Below are positions 10,766-21,455 of a DNA stretch of 64,000 nt, in pieces. Position numbers and translations under genes: made by a program. This DNA is from Caprella mutica (Eukaryota > Arthropoda > Malacostraca > Amphipoda > Caprellidae): assembly GCA_947561585.1 (NCBI GenBank), contig CANNZV010000337.1:124001-188000 (forward strand). Reading direction: 5' to 3'. Within the stretch, counting starts at the first letter, position 1. Each line of letters starts with the position of its first letter. The notes below the pieces were generated by a model. The model saw nothing but the letters and a program-made list of their open reading frames with translations, did not search any database and had not been told where the DNA came from.

Positions 10766-11184
10766 GATCATTTCGCCTGATTTAAACCCCTAACATCGAT
10801 GGGTAATTTTGTACAAGTTTATTACAATTGAAGCCATTTAAAAAATTTGGAAAACCTGTAAAACAATATGGAGAATAAATTCTATTTTTTAATTTGATTC
10901 AATTCAAAACAGATATATTACGATTCTGCAATGTAAATGCAATTACTAAAAGTTGTTTAGTCTTCTTTTTAAATATATATGTTGAATTAAAGGAGTCATA
11001 TTTATTTCCAGCCCTGGAAATAATTTCTTGACAATCTCTATTTCTCTGAATTGTTTTCATCAAATTCAATTTGTATTTAGACACAGCCCATTCAGAGATA
11101 ATAATCCTGGTGTAAATATAATTTAAAAAGAATTGAATATCTGCTTCGACCATATCGATGACGAAAGGAAAGTATCTCTTCGAA
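10766..11184 (-). other. Unassigned spacer with an 84-codon open frame
   Basis: AT-rich DNA. On the minus strand 10899-11153 is open for 84 codons (deduced MVEADIQFFLNYIYTRIIIS and onward, lysine- and isoleucine-rich). It has no domain that I recognise, no splice context and no homologous match elsewhere in the window. It may be a transposase relic or chance. Confidence 0.25.
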
Positions 11185-12150
11185 GAAAGTCACCTACAAC
11201 CGTCGGTGACAATGCTCATAGAAGCAGAAAAGCTACTCCGTGAATCATACCAAAGAATATGACGAAAAGGGACACAAGCACCGCTGACTGCACTCACAGA
11301 TGGAAGAAGGAAATGAAGAGATGATAGTAAATGAAGCCTACGAGTCTTCCTAACACAAAAATCTAAGAGGAAAATGAAGAGGTGATAGTAAATGAAGCCT
11401 ACGAGTCTTCCTAACACAAAAATCTAAGAGGAAAATGAAGAGGTGATGGTAAATGAAGCCTACGAGTCTACCTAACACAAAATCTAAGAGGAAAATGAAG
11501 AGGTGATGGTAAATGAAGCCTACGAGTCTTCCTAGCACAAAAATCTAAGAGGAAAATGAAGAGGTGATGGTAAATGAAGCCTACGAGTCTACCTAACACA
11601 AAAATCTAAGAGGAAAATGAAGAGGTGATGGTAAATGAAGCCTACGAGTCTTCCTAGCACAAAAATCTAAGAGGAAAATGAAGAGGTGATGGTAAATGAA
11701 GCCTACGAGTCTACCTAACACAAAAATCTAAGAGGAAAATGAAGAGGTGATGGTAAATGAAGCCTACGAGTCTTCCTAACACAAAAATCTAAGAGGAAAA
11801 TGAAGAGGTGATGGTAAATGAAGCCTACGAGTCTATCTAACACAAAAATCTAAGAGGAAAATGAAGAGGTGATGGTAAATGAAGCCTACGAGTCTTCCTA
11901 GCACAAAAATCTAAGAGGAAAATGAAGAGGTGATGGTAAATGAAGCCTACGAGTCTACCTAACACAAAATCTAAGAGGAAAATGAAGAGGTGATAGTAAA
12001 TGAAGCCTACGAGTCTACCTAACACAAAATCAAGACCTCGTAATTGAAGAGCTATCCTCTAAAATTGCAAATATCGTTAAAAAAATGATAAACATGGTAA
12101 AAATGAGAAAAGACAATCCATAATCCAAATTACAACAGTTTGTGGTGTCA
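11185..12150 (+). repeat. Family A repeat with internal 60-61-bp satellite
   Basis: A full family A copy whose middle section has been amplified. From about 11300 to 12030 there are about 12 tandem copies of a 60-61-bp unit (gaggaaaatgaagaggtgat, ggtaaatgaagcctacgagt, ct-acctaacacaaaaatctaa). In the unamplified copies this unit is present once. The sequence after 12030 returns to the ordinary family consensus (ctcgtaattgaagagctatc). Minus-strand frames in the array are repeat artefacts. Confidence 0.9.
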
Positions 12151-12534
12151 AACCTCTAACATTCACCACTGACAGTACACACAAGGTGGTGAAATAATAC
12201 ACTGTATAAACTTTACTTTCAGTGTATTTTTGGCATAAAATAACTATCAACAATCTGATATTTGATAATTTGACACTATCTTTTATAGGCTCCAATAAAA
12301 TACATATATATTTAAATATAGAAAAAGTTAAAAGAATATCAACCATTTGAAGAGATTATTAGTTAATTCCTGAAATAAAAATTGTAACATCTAAGTACAG
12401 AGAAACTCTAAATGATGTGAAAATAAAATAACAAATACTGGTGATGTACATCAGAAAATAAATTGAAATGAATTACTTTCAAAGAATTGAAACATATTTT
12501 ATCATCTCTCTCCTCCACTCTCTACTATTCTTTT

Positions 12535-12690
12535 CCTCCAATCCACTCTCCTCTTTTCCTCCACTCCAATCTCCTCTTTTCCTCCACTCCAATCTCCTCT
12601 TTTCCTCCACTCCAATCTCCTCTTTTCCTCCACTCCAATCTCCTCTTTTCCTCCACTCCAATCTCCTCTTTTCCTCCACTCCAATCCACT
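12535..12690. repeat. 23-bp minisatellite abutting the APEX1 stop codon
   Basis: About 6.5 copies of a 23-bp pyrimidine-rich unit (ctcctcttttcctccactcca plus at). It occupies the 3' UTR directly after the minus-strand stop codon at 12691-12693. The end of the coding sequence itself resembles a diverged unit. Both strands give spurious repetitive frames. Confidence 0.9.
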
Positions 12691-15600
12691 CTACTCCTCC
12701 AGTTGAGGCAATTTCATCGTTAGAGTCACAGGGCAGTGGTCAGACCCCATCATATCGCTGTTGATGACATTATCGCAGAGATGTTCTTGCAGTCGCTTTG
12801 ATAGAACAAAGTAGTCAAGTCTCCTGTAGAACAAAAACTAATAAGTAAAACTTCAATAAAAGTTAAAAAATTGCCTAACTTATCAACGCACTAATAAACT
12901 TTCAATAAAATAGTTTCAAAAAGTGCCTGAACTTATCCATGAATTATTATTCTTGAAAGCTATCTGAATTATGAAGTACACTTGAGTTATGAAGTAGTTT
13001 TCTATGTTTAAATTAGAAAATGATGTGATAATTAGTAAAGAAAAATAATCATCGAGTAATTACTAAAGAAAAATAATCATCCGGTATTTGTAAAGAAAAA
13101 TAATCATCCAGTAATTACTAAAGAAAAATAATCATCCAGTAATTACTAAAGAAAAATAATCATCCAGTAATTACTAAAGAAAAATAATCATCCAGTAATT
13201 ACTAGAGAAAAATAATCATCCAGTAATTAGTAAAGAAAAATAAGTATCCAGTAATTAGTAAAGAAAAAAGCATCAGGTAATGGGTTTCCTACAAACTACA
13301 ACTCACCAGCCAACATTCTTCCCCCTGGCATTTCCCATGTATGACCAGAAAGTGTAGGCGTTTTTCTTGTCGGGGTAAAGCTCTCTGTAGGAGTCAATGA
13401 AACTTCCTTCCTCCAGCAGAGTAGAGAATCCTTCCCTCTCCTCCTTCGTGAAACCAGCATTCTTTGTGTTAGACTTTGGGTTTGCAAGATCTGATGGAAA
13501 TTAAGAGGGTTAACGTCTGCTTCGGAACCGAGTTGAAAGGGAAATAAGTACAGAGGACTCGAAGCTGTCAGAAAGGAAAGTGGCTCCATGAACAAAGTCA
13601 CCTACCAACAATCTGTAACAAAGCTCATGGATGCACAAAAGCTACTTCGTGAAAACCCTCATGTACCAACCTGAACTTTTTAAAGATTTCTGATATACCT
13701 ATCATGATCACTAAGTATTAATACCTACTTTTCGATTACTGAAAGCTTGAGCAAGTGTCCGACTAGAGCAACATTACCCTAGTTATCAAGTAATGAAGAT
13801 GTTTTTTTTTAATTTTAAGGAATATATCATAGTTTTCTTTCATAACACTATTACACTGAAAATGACTAAAGTTAACTCATCAAAATTTGGATGTCAAGAT
13901 ACATGCAAAACATGAAATTAGTAAATAAGTAAACTCATTATCTCGCTGTAAACTCATTATCTCACTGGGTATGACTCATTATCTCGCTGGGTATGACTCA
14001 TTATCTCGCTGGGTATGACTCATTATCTCGCTCGGTAAGACTCATTATCTCGCTCGGTATGACTCATTATCTCGCTGGGTATGACTCATTTTCTCGCTGG
14101 GTATGACTCATTTTCTCGCTGGGTATGACTCATTATCTCGCTCTGTATGACTCATTATCTCGCTCTGTATGACTCATTATCTCGCTCTGTATGACTCATT
14201 ATCTCGCTCAATATAACTCATTACTCCACTCAATATAACTCATAATCTCGCTCAATATAACTCATTACTTCACTCAATATAACTCATTATCTCGCTCAAT
14301 ATAACTCATTATATTGCTCAATATAATTCATTATCTTACTCAATATAATTCATTATCTCGCTCAATATAACTCATTACTCCACTCAATATAACTCATAAT
14401 CTCGCTCAATATAACTCATTACTTCACTCAATATAACTCATTATCTCGCTCAATATAACTCATTATCTCGCTCAATATAACTCATTATCTTGCTCTATAT
14501 AACTCATTATCTCGCTCAATATAACTCATTATATTGCTCAATATAACTCATTACCTTACTCAATATAACTCACCAATTTCCTTGTGTGCAACATTCAAAT
14601 CTCCACACATAATCACAGGTTTCTTGGAATCCAAATCTTTGAGATGCTTCAGGAATTTCTTGTCCCAATCCAAACGCTTATCCAGAGTAACGAGGCCCCT
14701 TCCAGAGTTAGGAACATCTGAAAAATAACCAACATGTTGAATTGTATGCTTATCATGTTGAATTGTATGCTTATCATGTTGAATTGTATGCTTATCATGT
14801 AGAATGTATGCTTATCATGTTGAATTGTATGCTTATCATGTAGAATGTATGCTTATCATGTAGAATTGTATGCTTATCATGTAGAATGTATGCTTATCAT
14901 GTAGAATTGTATGCTTATCATGTTGAATTGTATGCCTAACATGTAGAATTGTATGCCTAACATGTTGAATTGTATGCCTAACATGTTGAATTGTATGCCT
15001 AACATGTTAAATACCTAACACAAATTCTAAGACCTCGTAGTTGAAGAGCATAACCATCAGGCTATCCTCTAAAACTGCAAGTAGAGTTAAAAATACAAAG
15101 GTAGAACTTACATGCTGTGACGACATAGAAATGTTCATATTCAGCTGTGATGAGACGTCCTTCCTTATCATGTTCCTTATCTTTGAATCCGTAGAGAACA
15201 TTCATCGGTTCTACTTTGGAGTAAAGACCAACTCCTGAGTAACCCTCTTTAACGGCTGAAACAAAAGACGCAAATGAATAGCTACTAGTTATTTCAATGA
15301 TTTTTTAAAGTACGGTAGAATTACTCTAAAGTAAGAATTATGAAATACCATCAGATTACTAAATAGAGCTTGCTTCATTATATGCGAGTCAAGAGATGCA
15401 TTGAAACTGGCCATTTTATGTCAGACTACACAAAATATGTTCATAATATGTAGTAGCTAACTACTTCACATCTAAGGACTCTAAAAATCGGGATGGTTAT
15501 TGGTTCACTATACAGGACTTCATTATAGAGGAATTGAATTCAATTTGATTAGAATTAACATAGGTAATTAGGTATGGATTTAATGTCTGTTCAGAAACAG

Positions 15601-18600
15601 TGACACTTTTTGATCGAAATAAGCACTGAAAGTTCTTAGAATATAAATAGAATGGAAAAGTCAAAGAAATGGTTACAATAACTGAAAGGTACTGTTCACC
15701 CAAATATCATATCTATTTTTATAACTTTAATCTATAGCTAATTACAAACATTTTTTTAATGATTTATATGAAAACGTTGGGATAAATCACTTAAATAATC
15801 TATTTTTATTTCATATAAATTAAATATTTTGGAGCAAACTTGATTTTGACAATAAACACTGTTGCAAGTTTAGAAACGTAATAATTAGGTCTAAACTATT
15901 AAAAAAACACACTCTTGTTAACTTGATGTGATTTTTTTACTAGCTATATCTAGATTATATATGCTGACCCCAAATCATAACGGCTCTGCAAGAGGGCCAC
16001 ATATTCATTTAATCATTATAATTTTAAATATTATAAAGTACCTATATCATATTTCATAATTCATATATTCCCGATTCAATGTATATGATTTCTCCAGCTT
16101 CGCATAGTTACATGCCTTCCAAAGTAGGTACACACATCTAAGAGCTGTGTGAATTTATAGAAATTTAAAGAGAATTTAGAGATATGATATTCACAGGGGC
16201 ACATTTAGTTTATGAAGCTAAAAAGTGAGAATCGGGAATCAATATGATTATTGATTACTTTCAAATTTTGGTGATTCTTGTCCATGAAAATATTGAATAG
16301 CTACCTACCTATACTGAATAAAATATTGAATAGCTACCTACCTATACTGAATAAAATATTGAATAGCTACCTACCTATACTGAATAAAATATTGAATAGC
16401 TACCTACCTATACTGAATAAAATATTGAATAGCTACCTACCTATACTGAATAAAATATTGAATAGCTACCTACCTATACTGAATTTCAAACAAATTAAAT
16501 TCTCCATTTTTGAGTCAGGGTATGTTCTGAATTATAGGACAGTTCCACAGTTTTCACATGCAAGAAACTATAGGCTAAGTAGGAATTAAAAATACATAAT
16601 GGTTATTAATACTTTTATCTTGCAAGATAAAAAATGTGGAACCATCCGATAAATCTGAACTTACCCTACATTGACAAGAGCCTGGGGTCTTTTTAGTGGA
16701 CCGACAGTTGGGCCCAAGACAATTTAGCCCTACAACAATTGGTAGAGGTATGTCCAAGGTATGGACAATTGGGCCCAAAGACAATTATATCATTTGTCCC
16801 TTTTTTTCAGTTTTCAGATTTTTACTTTATAAACTTAATTAAAGACCATTGCTACTGTAATAACTAGGGTTCTGACAATATGCGTTTTGTATACAAAATA
16901 TAGTCTTGAGCATATTTAAAATGAAGAATATTCCTTACATGAAAAAAATATACTCGTTATGAAAAATAAATATTTTTAATAGAACATATTCGTTTCATGA
17001 ATAAATACTATTATAATCTCAAACTACCTAGCTACAATAATTTTCTGTTCTGAGATAGGTCATGTAAGCAACAAATTTCCTAGTCACAGTACCTGTACCT
17101 ATATAGTGAACACAAGAATGTAGCTATTTTAGACGAAGAAACAATAAAAAATAAGAATGTAGGTATTTTAGACATGCCGAAATTATTGGAACATACAAAT
17201 TGAATTAAAGTTGATGTGAATTTATTAAAGCCTGTTCAGTGTTCAATATTGAAGAGTTTTATGAATTATTATTACAAAATGTATTCTAATAATCTCATTT
17301 TATCCCAACAACTGTTCAATGTAACGAATAACCTTTAAAATTTCCCATTTATTTAACTAAATATTTGTCTTTTTCAGACGATGTACACTACACATTGGAT
17401 CCACATGACATGATTCAAAATAATATGACTTATTTGAATACCTCAAAAGATTTTCATTACATTGAAACATGAGATTAGCATCCAAATGTGATTTGAGGGA
17501 CTTGCTAATATATACCTTATCAAATATATCAATCAAATTACAAAAATATAAACAAATTTATAGAGAACATATAGAATATTTCAAAGATAATATTGTCACT
17601 GCCATAGAAATAACAAAGTAAAACTTCTTTAATGTGTCTTCGGCCCAATTTTTTTCTGGGCATAATTGTTTTTGGACCCAATTGTCGGTGTACCGACTTT
17701 TCGACTATACAACGAATACTTTCCTCAGCGAATAAGGTTATTATTATTAATGATAGTTAATCAAAAAAGACCTAGATATACTTATTATTACAAACATACC
17801 TTCCATGAAGTAGGATTTGTATCCTTTCCTTTTCACTTCTGAGGGTATTTTAAGTTTACTGCATTTTGTTTCCTGTACACAAAATATGTCAGGGTCTTCT
17901 TTGTCGAAAATAGACATGCCATCTTTCTGAGGTAATAAACTTGGTAAGATCACAATGTAATTCTAATTGTTCATTAGTCTAGACCAGGGGTCCCCAATGT
18001 GATTGATACAGACCCCCTGGCGTTGATATTGATGATAGGGTTTATATCCTATGAAGGGGTTCACCCCTGTTTAAGACTATTTCATATATTCATTCAATCC
18101 AATATTGCAAACAAGAAAGAATACTCTAACTTTCTTCGATCATAAAAAAGTATACAATACATTAGCTACAACTCATACTATATACTTTTTTCTTATATGA
18201 TGAACAATAACTAACTTCCCCAATGTAGTATTTCAATACTTTAACAAACTTACCTTCTGCCAAGCTCGTATACCATTTATATTCCAGTTTACTATCTTCA
18301 AGTTGTATTTTTTCTCTGTTTCTTTTGTCACATCATCAGCAGTAGAGGAAGTTTCTTCAGTTTTGGCCTTTTTTGACACAGACTGTTCTCCAGATTCAGC
18401 CTGAAAATAACTAAATCAGTTTCTGTTGTCTGGCAACAATGGAGAGGATTTTAGGAGTATAGCACAATTTAATTTTGATATTTTATGAAAAGTATATTAA
18501 TTAATATACAGTGAGAAAAAAATTGTACAAAGATTCACACCCCCATTAAGTAAACTAGCATCGATGATCGGTATGATCCATTCTGCGAAAGATGCATGAA

Positions 18601-21455
18601 GTTTATCCGGCGACTATTGAAGCCTTGAAATTGGTCTCCTGAATTATCTGGCGACAATTTCATAATTAATTCCTATGTTTGCATGTAATTAGTGGAGAGA
18701 ATTTTGAGATTTTTGGCCATTTAGGAGAGAATGAAGAAAATCTTTGGAGAGAAATCTCCCTAAAAATTAAATATCTGGAGACTGATTGTGCATGCTTTGC
18801 AGACTCGGGTGTGATCCAGATTGCATTCTTTGTGAATTTTTTTCGAAACTCGCGGTCTTCTAGAAGACATTTATATAGAGTTTCAAAACTTTGCGGCTCA
18901 TCAAATGTGAATTTCCACTTTATCAAATATTCCCGGTCTGTTAATAAGTAACTAAATCTTGGTAGTAATTGCTCCTTCCACCACGGCTCACTTTATATCC
19001 CATTGCTCGTAGTTTTTATCCCACAGCTCACATTTTTCATCCCACGACTTGCATTTTTCACCAGTCTGAAAAGTACAGCAGGATTTGTGGATTAATCCTG
19101 CGCCCAAGTCCTATTTAATTCTTAAGTTCCCATATAATTTGCTGTACCCAAATCCCAATTTTAGGAAAAAATCCAGTCTCTGAGATCTACTTTTCAGACT
19201 GGATTTTTCATCCCACGGCTCGCATTTTTTAACCCACGGCTCGTGATTTTTAATCCCACGGCTCAGATATGATATCCTCACGTCTCAGATATGATATCCC
19301 CACGGCTCTTCAAATAACCTGTTGGTGAAATGGCGGCTCTTGGACAACAACTAATGCAATCTGGGGTGTGATCAATAGCACTCGGAGGATCACAACTGAT
19401 TAGGTATAAGCCGGTAAGTGTGTGCCATGTGGCACCATGTTTCAGAGGCTGGGAAATTGTAAGCCAATTTTGAGCCAAAATTTCACAAAAATCTTGAGCC
19501 AAGTCAATTTGGGGTCCATACAATTAACGGAACGGGAAATGAATTACCGGAACGTGACATGAATTACCGGAACGGAGCATGAATTACCGGAATGGAGTTG
19601 TTTTATTGAGAAATATTCCTATTTATGTAATTTAGTTATACAAATAGTCGATATATGGTCTAAATGATATCATATCTAACTCGTTTCGTCCCGTAATCGT
19701 TACAAAACGTATGATACATAGACAAACATTTTACAAGAGTATATGCTGAAATTAGTTTTCTTTATAAGACATTTCATAGAAAATACTTTAAGGAGAGACT
19801 AAAGTAATTTTAGTGTGATTATAATTTTATTGAGGAATAACGCTAGTTATGTAATTTAGGTATATATTTGGTCCAAATATGATATCATATTCAACCATTT
19901 TATACTAATTTCTGCTCGCTCGTAATCGCTACCCAACGTCTGAAATAGTCAAATAGACACCGTGATTCTGCATTATAGTATTATTGAGTTCTATATTTTC
20001 AGTACCTACAAATTTCTCTATATAGTTAGGTACCATGGTTCTTAATTAGGCAGGTAATATGATGCAATAGTTAACAAATTTTATAGGTAGCTTAAATAGT
20101 TCCTCTAATTTTTTACCTTGAAGCTGCTTCTTTTGAAATTAATTCCGAATTTGTAGGTACTGAAAATATAGAACTCAATAATACTATAATGCAGAATCAC
20201 GGTGTCTATTTCAGACGTTGGGTAGAGATTACGAGCGAGCAGAAATTAGTATAAAATGGTTGAATATGATATCATATTTGGACCAAATATATACCTAAAT
20301 TACATAACTAGCGTTATTTCTCAATAAAATTATAATCACACTAAAATTACTTTAGTCTCTCCTTAAAGTATTTTCTATGAAATATCTTATAAAGAAAACT
20401 AATTTCAGCATATACTCTTGTAAAATGTTTGTCTATGTATCATACGATTTGTAACAATTACGGGACGAAACGAGTCAGATATGATATCATTTAGACCATA
20501 TATCGACTATTTGTATAGGTAGCTAAATTACATAAATAGGAATATTTCTCAATAAAACAACTCCGTTCCGGTAATTCATGCTCCGTTCCGGTAATTCATG
20601 TCCCGTTCCGGTAATTCATGTCCCGTTCCGGTAATTGTATGAACCGGTCAATTTGGCTCATTTTTTTGAAGATTTCAAGCCAAAATTAACATGGGAACAT
20701 AAGAATTAATTCAAAATTTGAAGCCAATTAGACATATCTGAGTTTCAACCTTTTGAAATTTAAGCCAATTAATTGGCTTAAATTGACATACTCTGTAACT
20801 GTGTAACATGATTGTGGAAATCCCAGTCTGCAGAATATGGAACATTTTTCCAAGACTCTCTGCAGGAGTTTTTGATTGAATTTCAGAAATTGGAGATCTC
20901 TGCGGGAGATTTTGAATTAATTAATAATTCCTATGTTACCATTAATTTAGCTGCGGGAGATTCTGAATCTGCTGATGAGAGTCAGAGAGTAACTAAGAGA
21001 GGCATTTTGCAGACTGGTGGAAATCCATATTCTCACCAAACCCAGTCTGCAGAGCAGAATATGCCGCACATACCTAGGATTTTTTCACAGAATTTGGGTG
21101 GGCACAGCAAATAATATGGGTATTCAACAGAATGATTAATTTATTATACATCCCATGCTCGTCATCCTGATACCTACCCAGTTTCCCACCCACTGTGAAA
21201 AAAGTTTGGTGACCCCTGCACTCTGCAGGCCTGCAGCTGCTCTAGGCAATAGCCAAATGTAAAGCAGGATTCAGGATTACAATCAATCACAACTAAATAA
21301 GATATTGTGCTACTCTAACAGTCTAACTACGACTTTAACAATTGAATAGCTATAACATTCAATTTAACATTGTAAATTTCAAGAATTACCTAGTTAGGTA
21401 GGTAGGTTCCTATTTAATATATAAGAAAATAACTTACTCTCTTAGTTTTAGCCAT
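12691..21455 (-). CDS. APEX1: AP endonuclease 1 (base-excision repair), complete
   Basis: Class II (ExoIII-family) apurinic/apyrimidinic endonuclease. It incises the DNA backbone 5' of abasic sites in nuclear base-excision repair. Seven coding exons join in frame: 21438-21455, 18254-18400, 17800-17926, 15112-15255, 14574-14717, 13307-13490 and 12691-12823. The product has 298 residues (human APE1 has 318). All introns are GT-AG. After a lysine-rich N-terminus, the endonuclease fold runs from about residue 40 to the end. Catalytic and metal-site residues are in place: Asn46 and Asn48 in [10 protein letters not shown], Glu74 in QETKC, Tyr146 in VTAYVPN, Asp185 and Asn187 in CGDLNVAH, Asp258 in GWRLDY, and Asp283/His284 in GSDHCP. 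The position of the mammalian redox cysteine (Cys65) is Val43, and the human Asp70 position is Asn48. The start MAKTKR is the only ATG before exon 2. The introns carry several minisatellites and transposons, two arrays directly touching or nearly touching splice sites. Identification is secure. Confidence 0.96.
13030..13272. repeat. 28-bp minisatellite in APEX1 intron 6
   Basis: About eight copies of a 28-bp unit (taaagaaaaataatcatcca plus gtaattac), with shorter variants at both edges. In gene orientation the array starts about 35-40 nt downstream of the exon 6 donor (13305-13306). Confidence 0.9.
13500..13665 (+). repeat. Family A repeat fragment in APEX1 intron 5
   Basis: The 5' portion of family A (gttaacgtctgcttcggaac to ctcatggatgcacaaaagct). 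In gene orientation it ends about 10-15 bp from the exon 6 acceptor. Confidence 0.75.
13938..14573. repeat. 22-bp minisatellite starting at the APEX1 exon 5 donor
   Basis: About 29 copies of a 22-bp unit, with two subfamilies: ctcgctgggtatgactcatt-like at the low-coordinate end and ctcgctcaatataactcatt-like at the high end. In gene orientation the first unit begins with the first intron base. It reads GTGAGTTATATTGAG at the splice site, and the next unit reads ATGAGTTATATTGAG. The array is therefore built from the donor junction itself, with G+1 changed to A in the units I read. Confidence 0.92.
14731..15008. repeat. 20-21-bp minisatellite upstream of the APEX1 exon 5 acceptor
   Basis: About 13 copies of catgttgaattgtatgctta(t), with -tag- and gcctaa variants. 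In gene orientation it ends about 15 nt before the exon 5 acceptor (ggttatttttcag), i.e. it fills the branch-point region. Confidence 0.92.
15009..15090 (+). repeat. Family A repeat fragment in APEX1 intron 4
   Basis: A short piece of family A (ctaagacctcgtagttgaag, gctatcctctaaaactgcaa). It lies between the 21-bp array and the exon 4 donor at 15111. Confidence 0.75.
16287..16484. repeat. 33-bp minisatellite, 6 identical units, APEX1 intron 3
   Basis: Six perfect copies of a 33-bp unit (aaaatattgaatagctacct plus acctatactgaat). The absence of variation suggests very recent expansion. The frame is open on the plus strand only because 33 is divisible by three. Confidence 0.95.
16600..16665. 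mobile_element. Partial GGGTAAGTT MITE
   Basis: Contains aaaaaatgtggaaccatccg and ends gaacttaccc/TA, which is one half of the palindromic MITE family with TA duplication. Confidence 0.6.
16690..17700. mobile_element. Inverted-repeat element in APEX1 intron 3
   Basis: The left end gtggaccgacagttgggccc and the right end gacccaattgtcggtgtacc are inverted copies. Further gggccc/gggcc words lie inward on both sides (gacaattgggcccaaagac on the left, ttcggcccaatttttttctg on the right). The length is about 1.0 kb, non-coding and AT-rich inside. The superfamily is not assignable. Confidence 0.6.
17990..18080. mobile_element. hAT-like transposon end
   Basis: The sequence gaccaggggtccccaatgtg followed by cagaccccctgg resembles the common hAT terminus CAGGGGTCCCCAA. 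Only one end is seen on this side of exon 2. Confidence 0.4.
18960..19320. repeat. Degenerate cccacggctc minisatellite
   Basis: About ten irregular ~20-bp units built on tttttcatcccacggctcgc. It is split by a 142-bp inverted-repeat element at 19061-19202. Confidence 0.7.
19061..19202. mobile_element. 142-bp CCAGTCTG element, 8-bp TSD
   Basis: Ends CCAGTCTGAAAAGTA and inverse TACTTTTCAGACTGG. It is flanked by the perfect 8-bp duplication ATTTTTCA (19053-19060 and 19203-19210). It is inserted in the cccacggctc array. Same terminus class as elements at 20823, 39-42 kb and 58 kb. Confidence 0.85.
19430..20800. mobile_element. Family F repeat hosting the foldback element
   Basis: The outer parts (atgtttcagaggctgg, ttttgagccaaaatttcac on the left; gatttcaagccaaaattaac, ttaagccaattaattggctt on the right) are collinear with the inverse of 60180-60390. 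That copy lacks the insertion and so provides the empty site for the foldback element. Confidence 0.75.
19513..20646. mobile_element. Foldback element with ~500-bp arms, 9-10-bp TSD
   Basis: Two inverted arms of about 500 bp (19513-20017 and about 20143-20646), nearly identical, separated by a ~125-bp loop. Each arm starts with ggtycatacaatt and then three to four tandem copies of gaattaccggaacgg-rich 20-bp units, followed by single-copy arm sequence. It is flanked by GTCAATTTGG on both sides (19503-19512 and 20647-20656). Tandemly repetitive arms and a 9-10-bp duplication fit Foldback/Mutator-like elements. No transposase is encoded. Confidence 0.9.
20823..21017. mobile_element. CCAGTCTG element with 8-bp TSD TGGAAATC
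   Basis: Ends CCAGTCTGCAGAATATGG and inverse TTTTGCAGACTGG. Flanked by TGGAAATC at 20815-20822 and 21018-21025. The interior has the tctctgcgggagatttt phrase shared with 41.1-41.7 and 58.3-58.6 kb. Confidence 0.85.

Noticed and set aside
17993..21218. A single hAT element bounded by caggggtccccaa and ttggtgacccctg
   Set aside because: APEX1 exon 2 lies between the two ends, so they cannot bound one transposon; they are more likely two separate solo ends.
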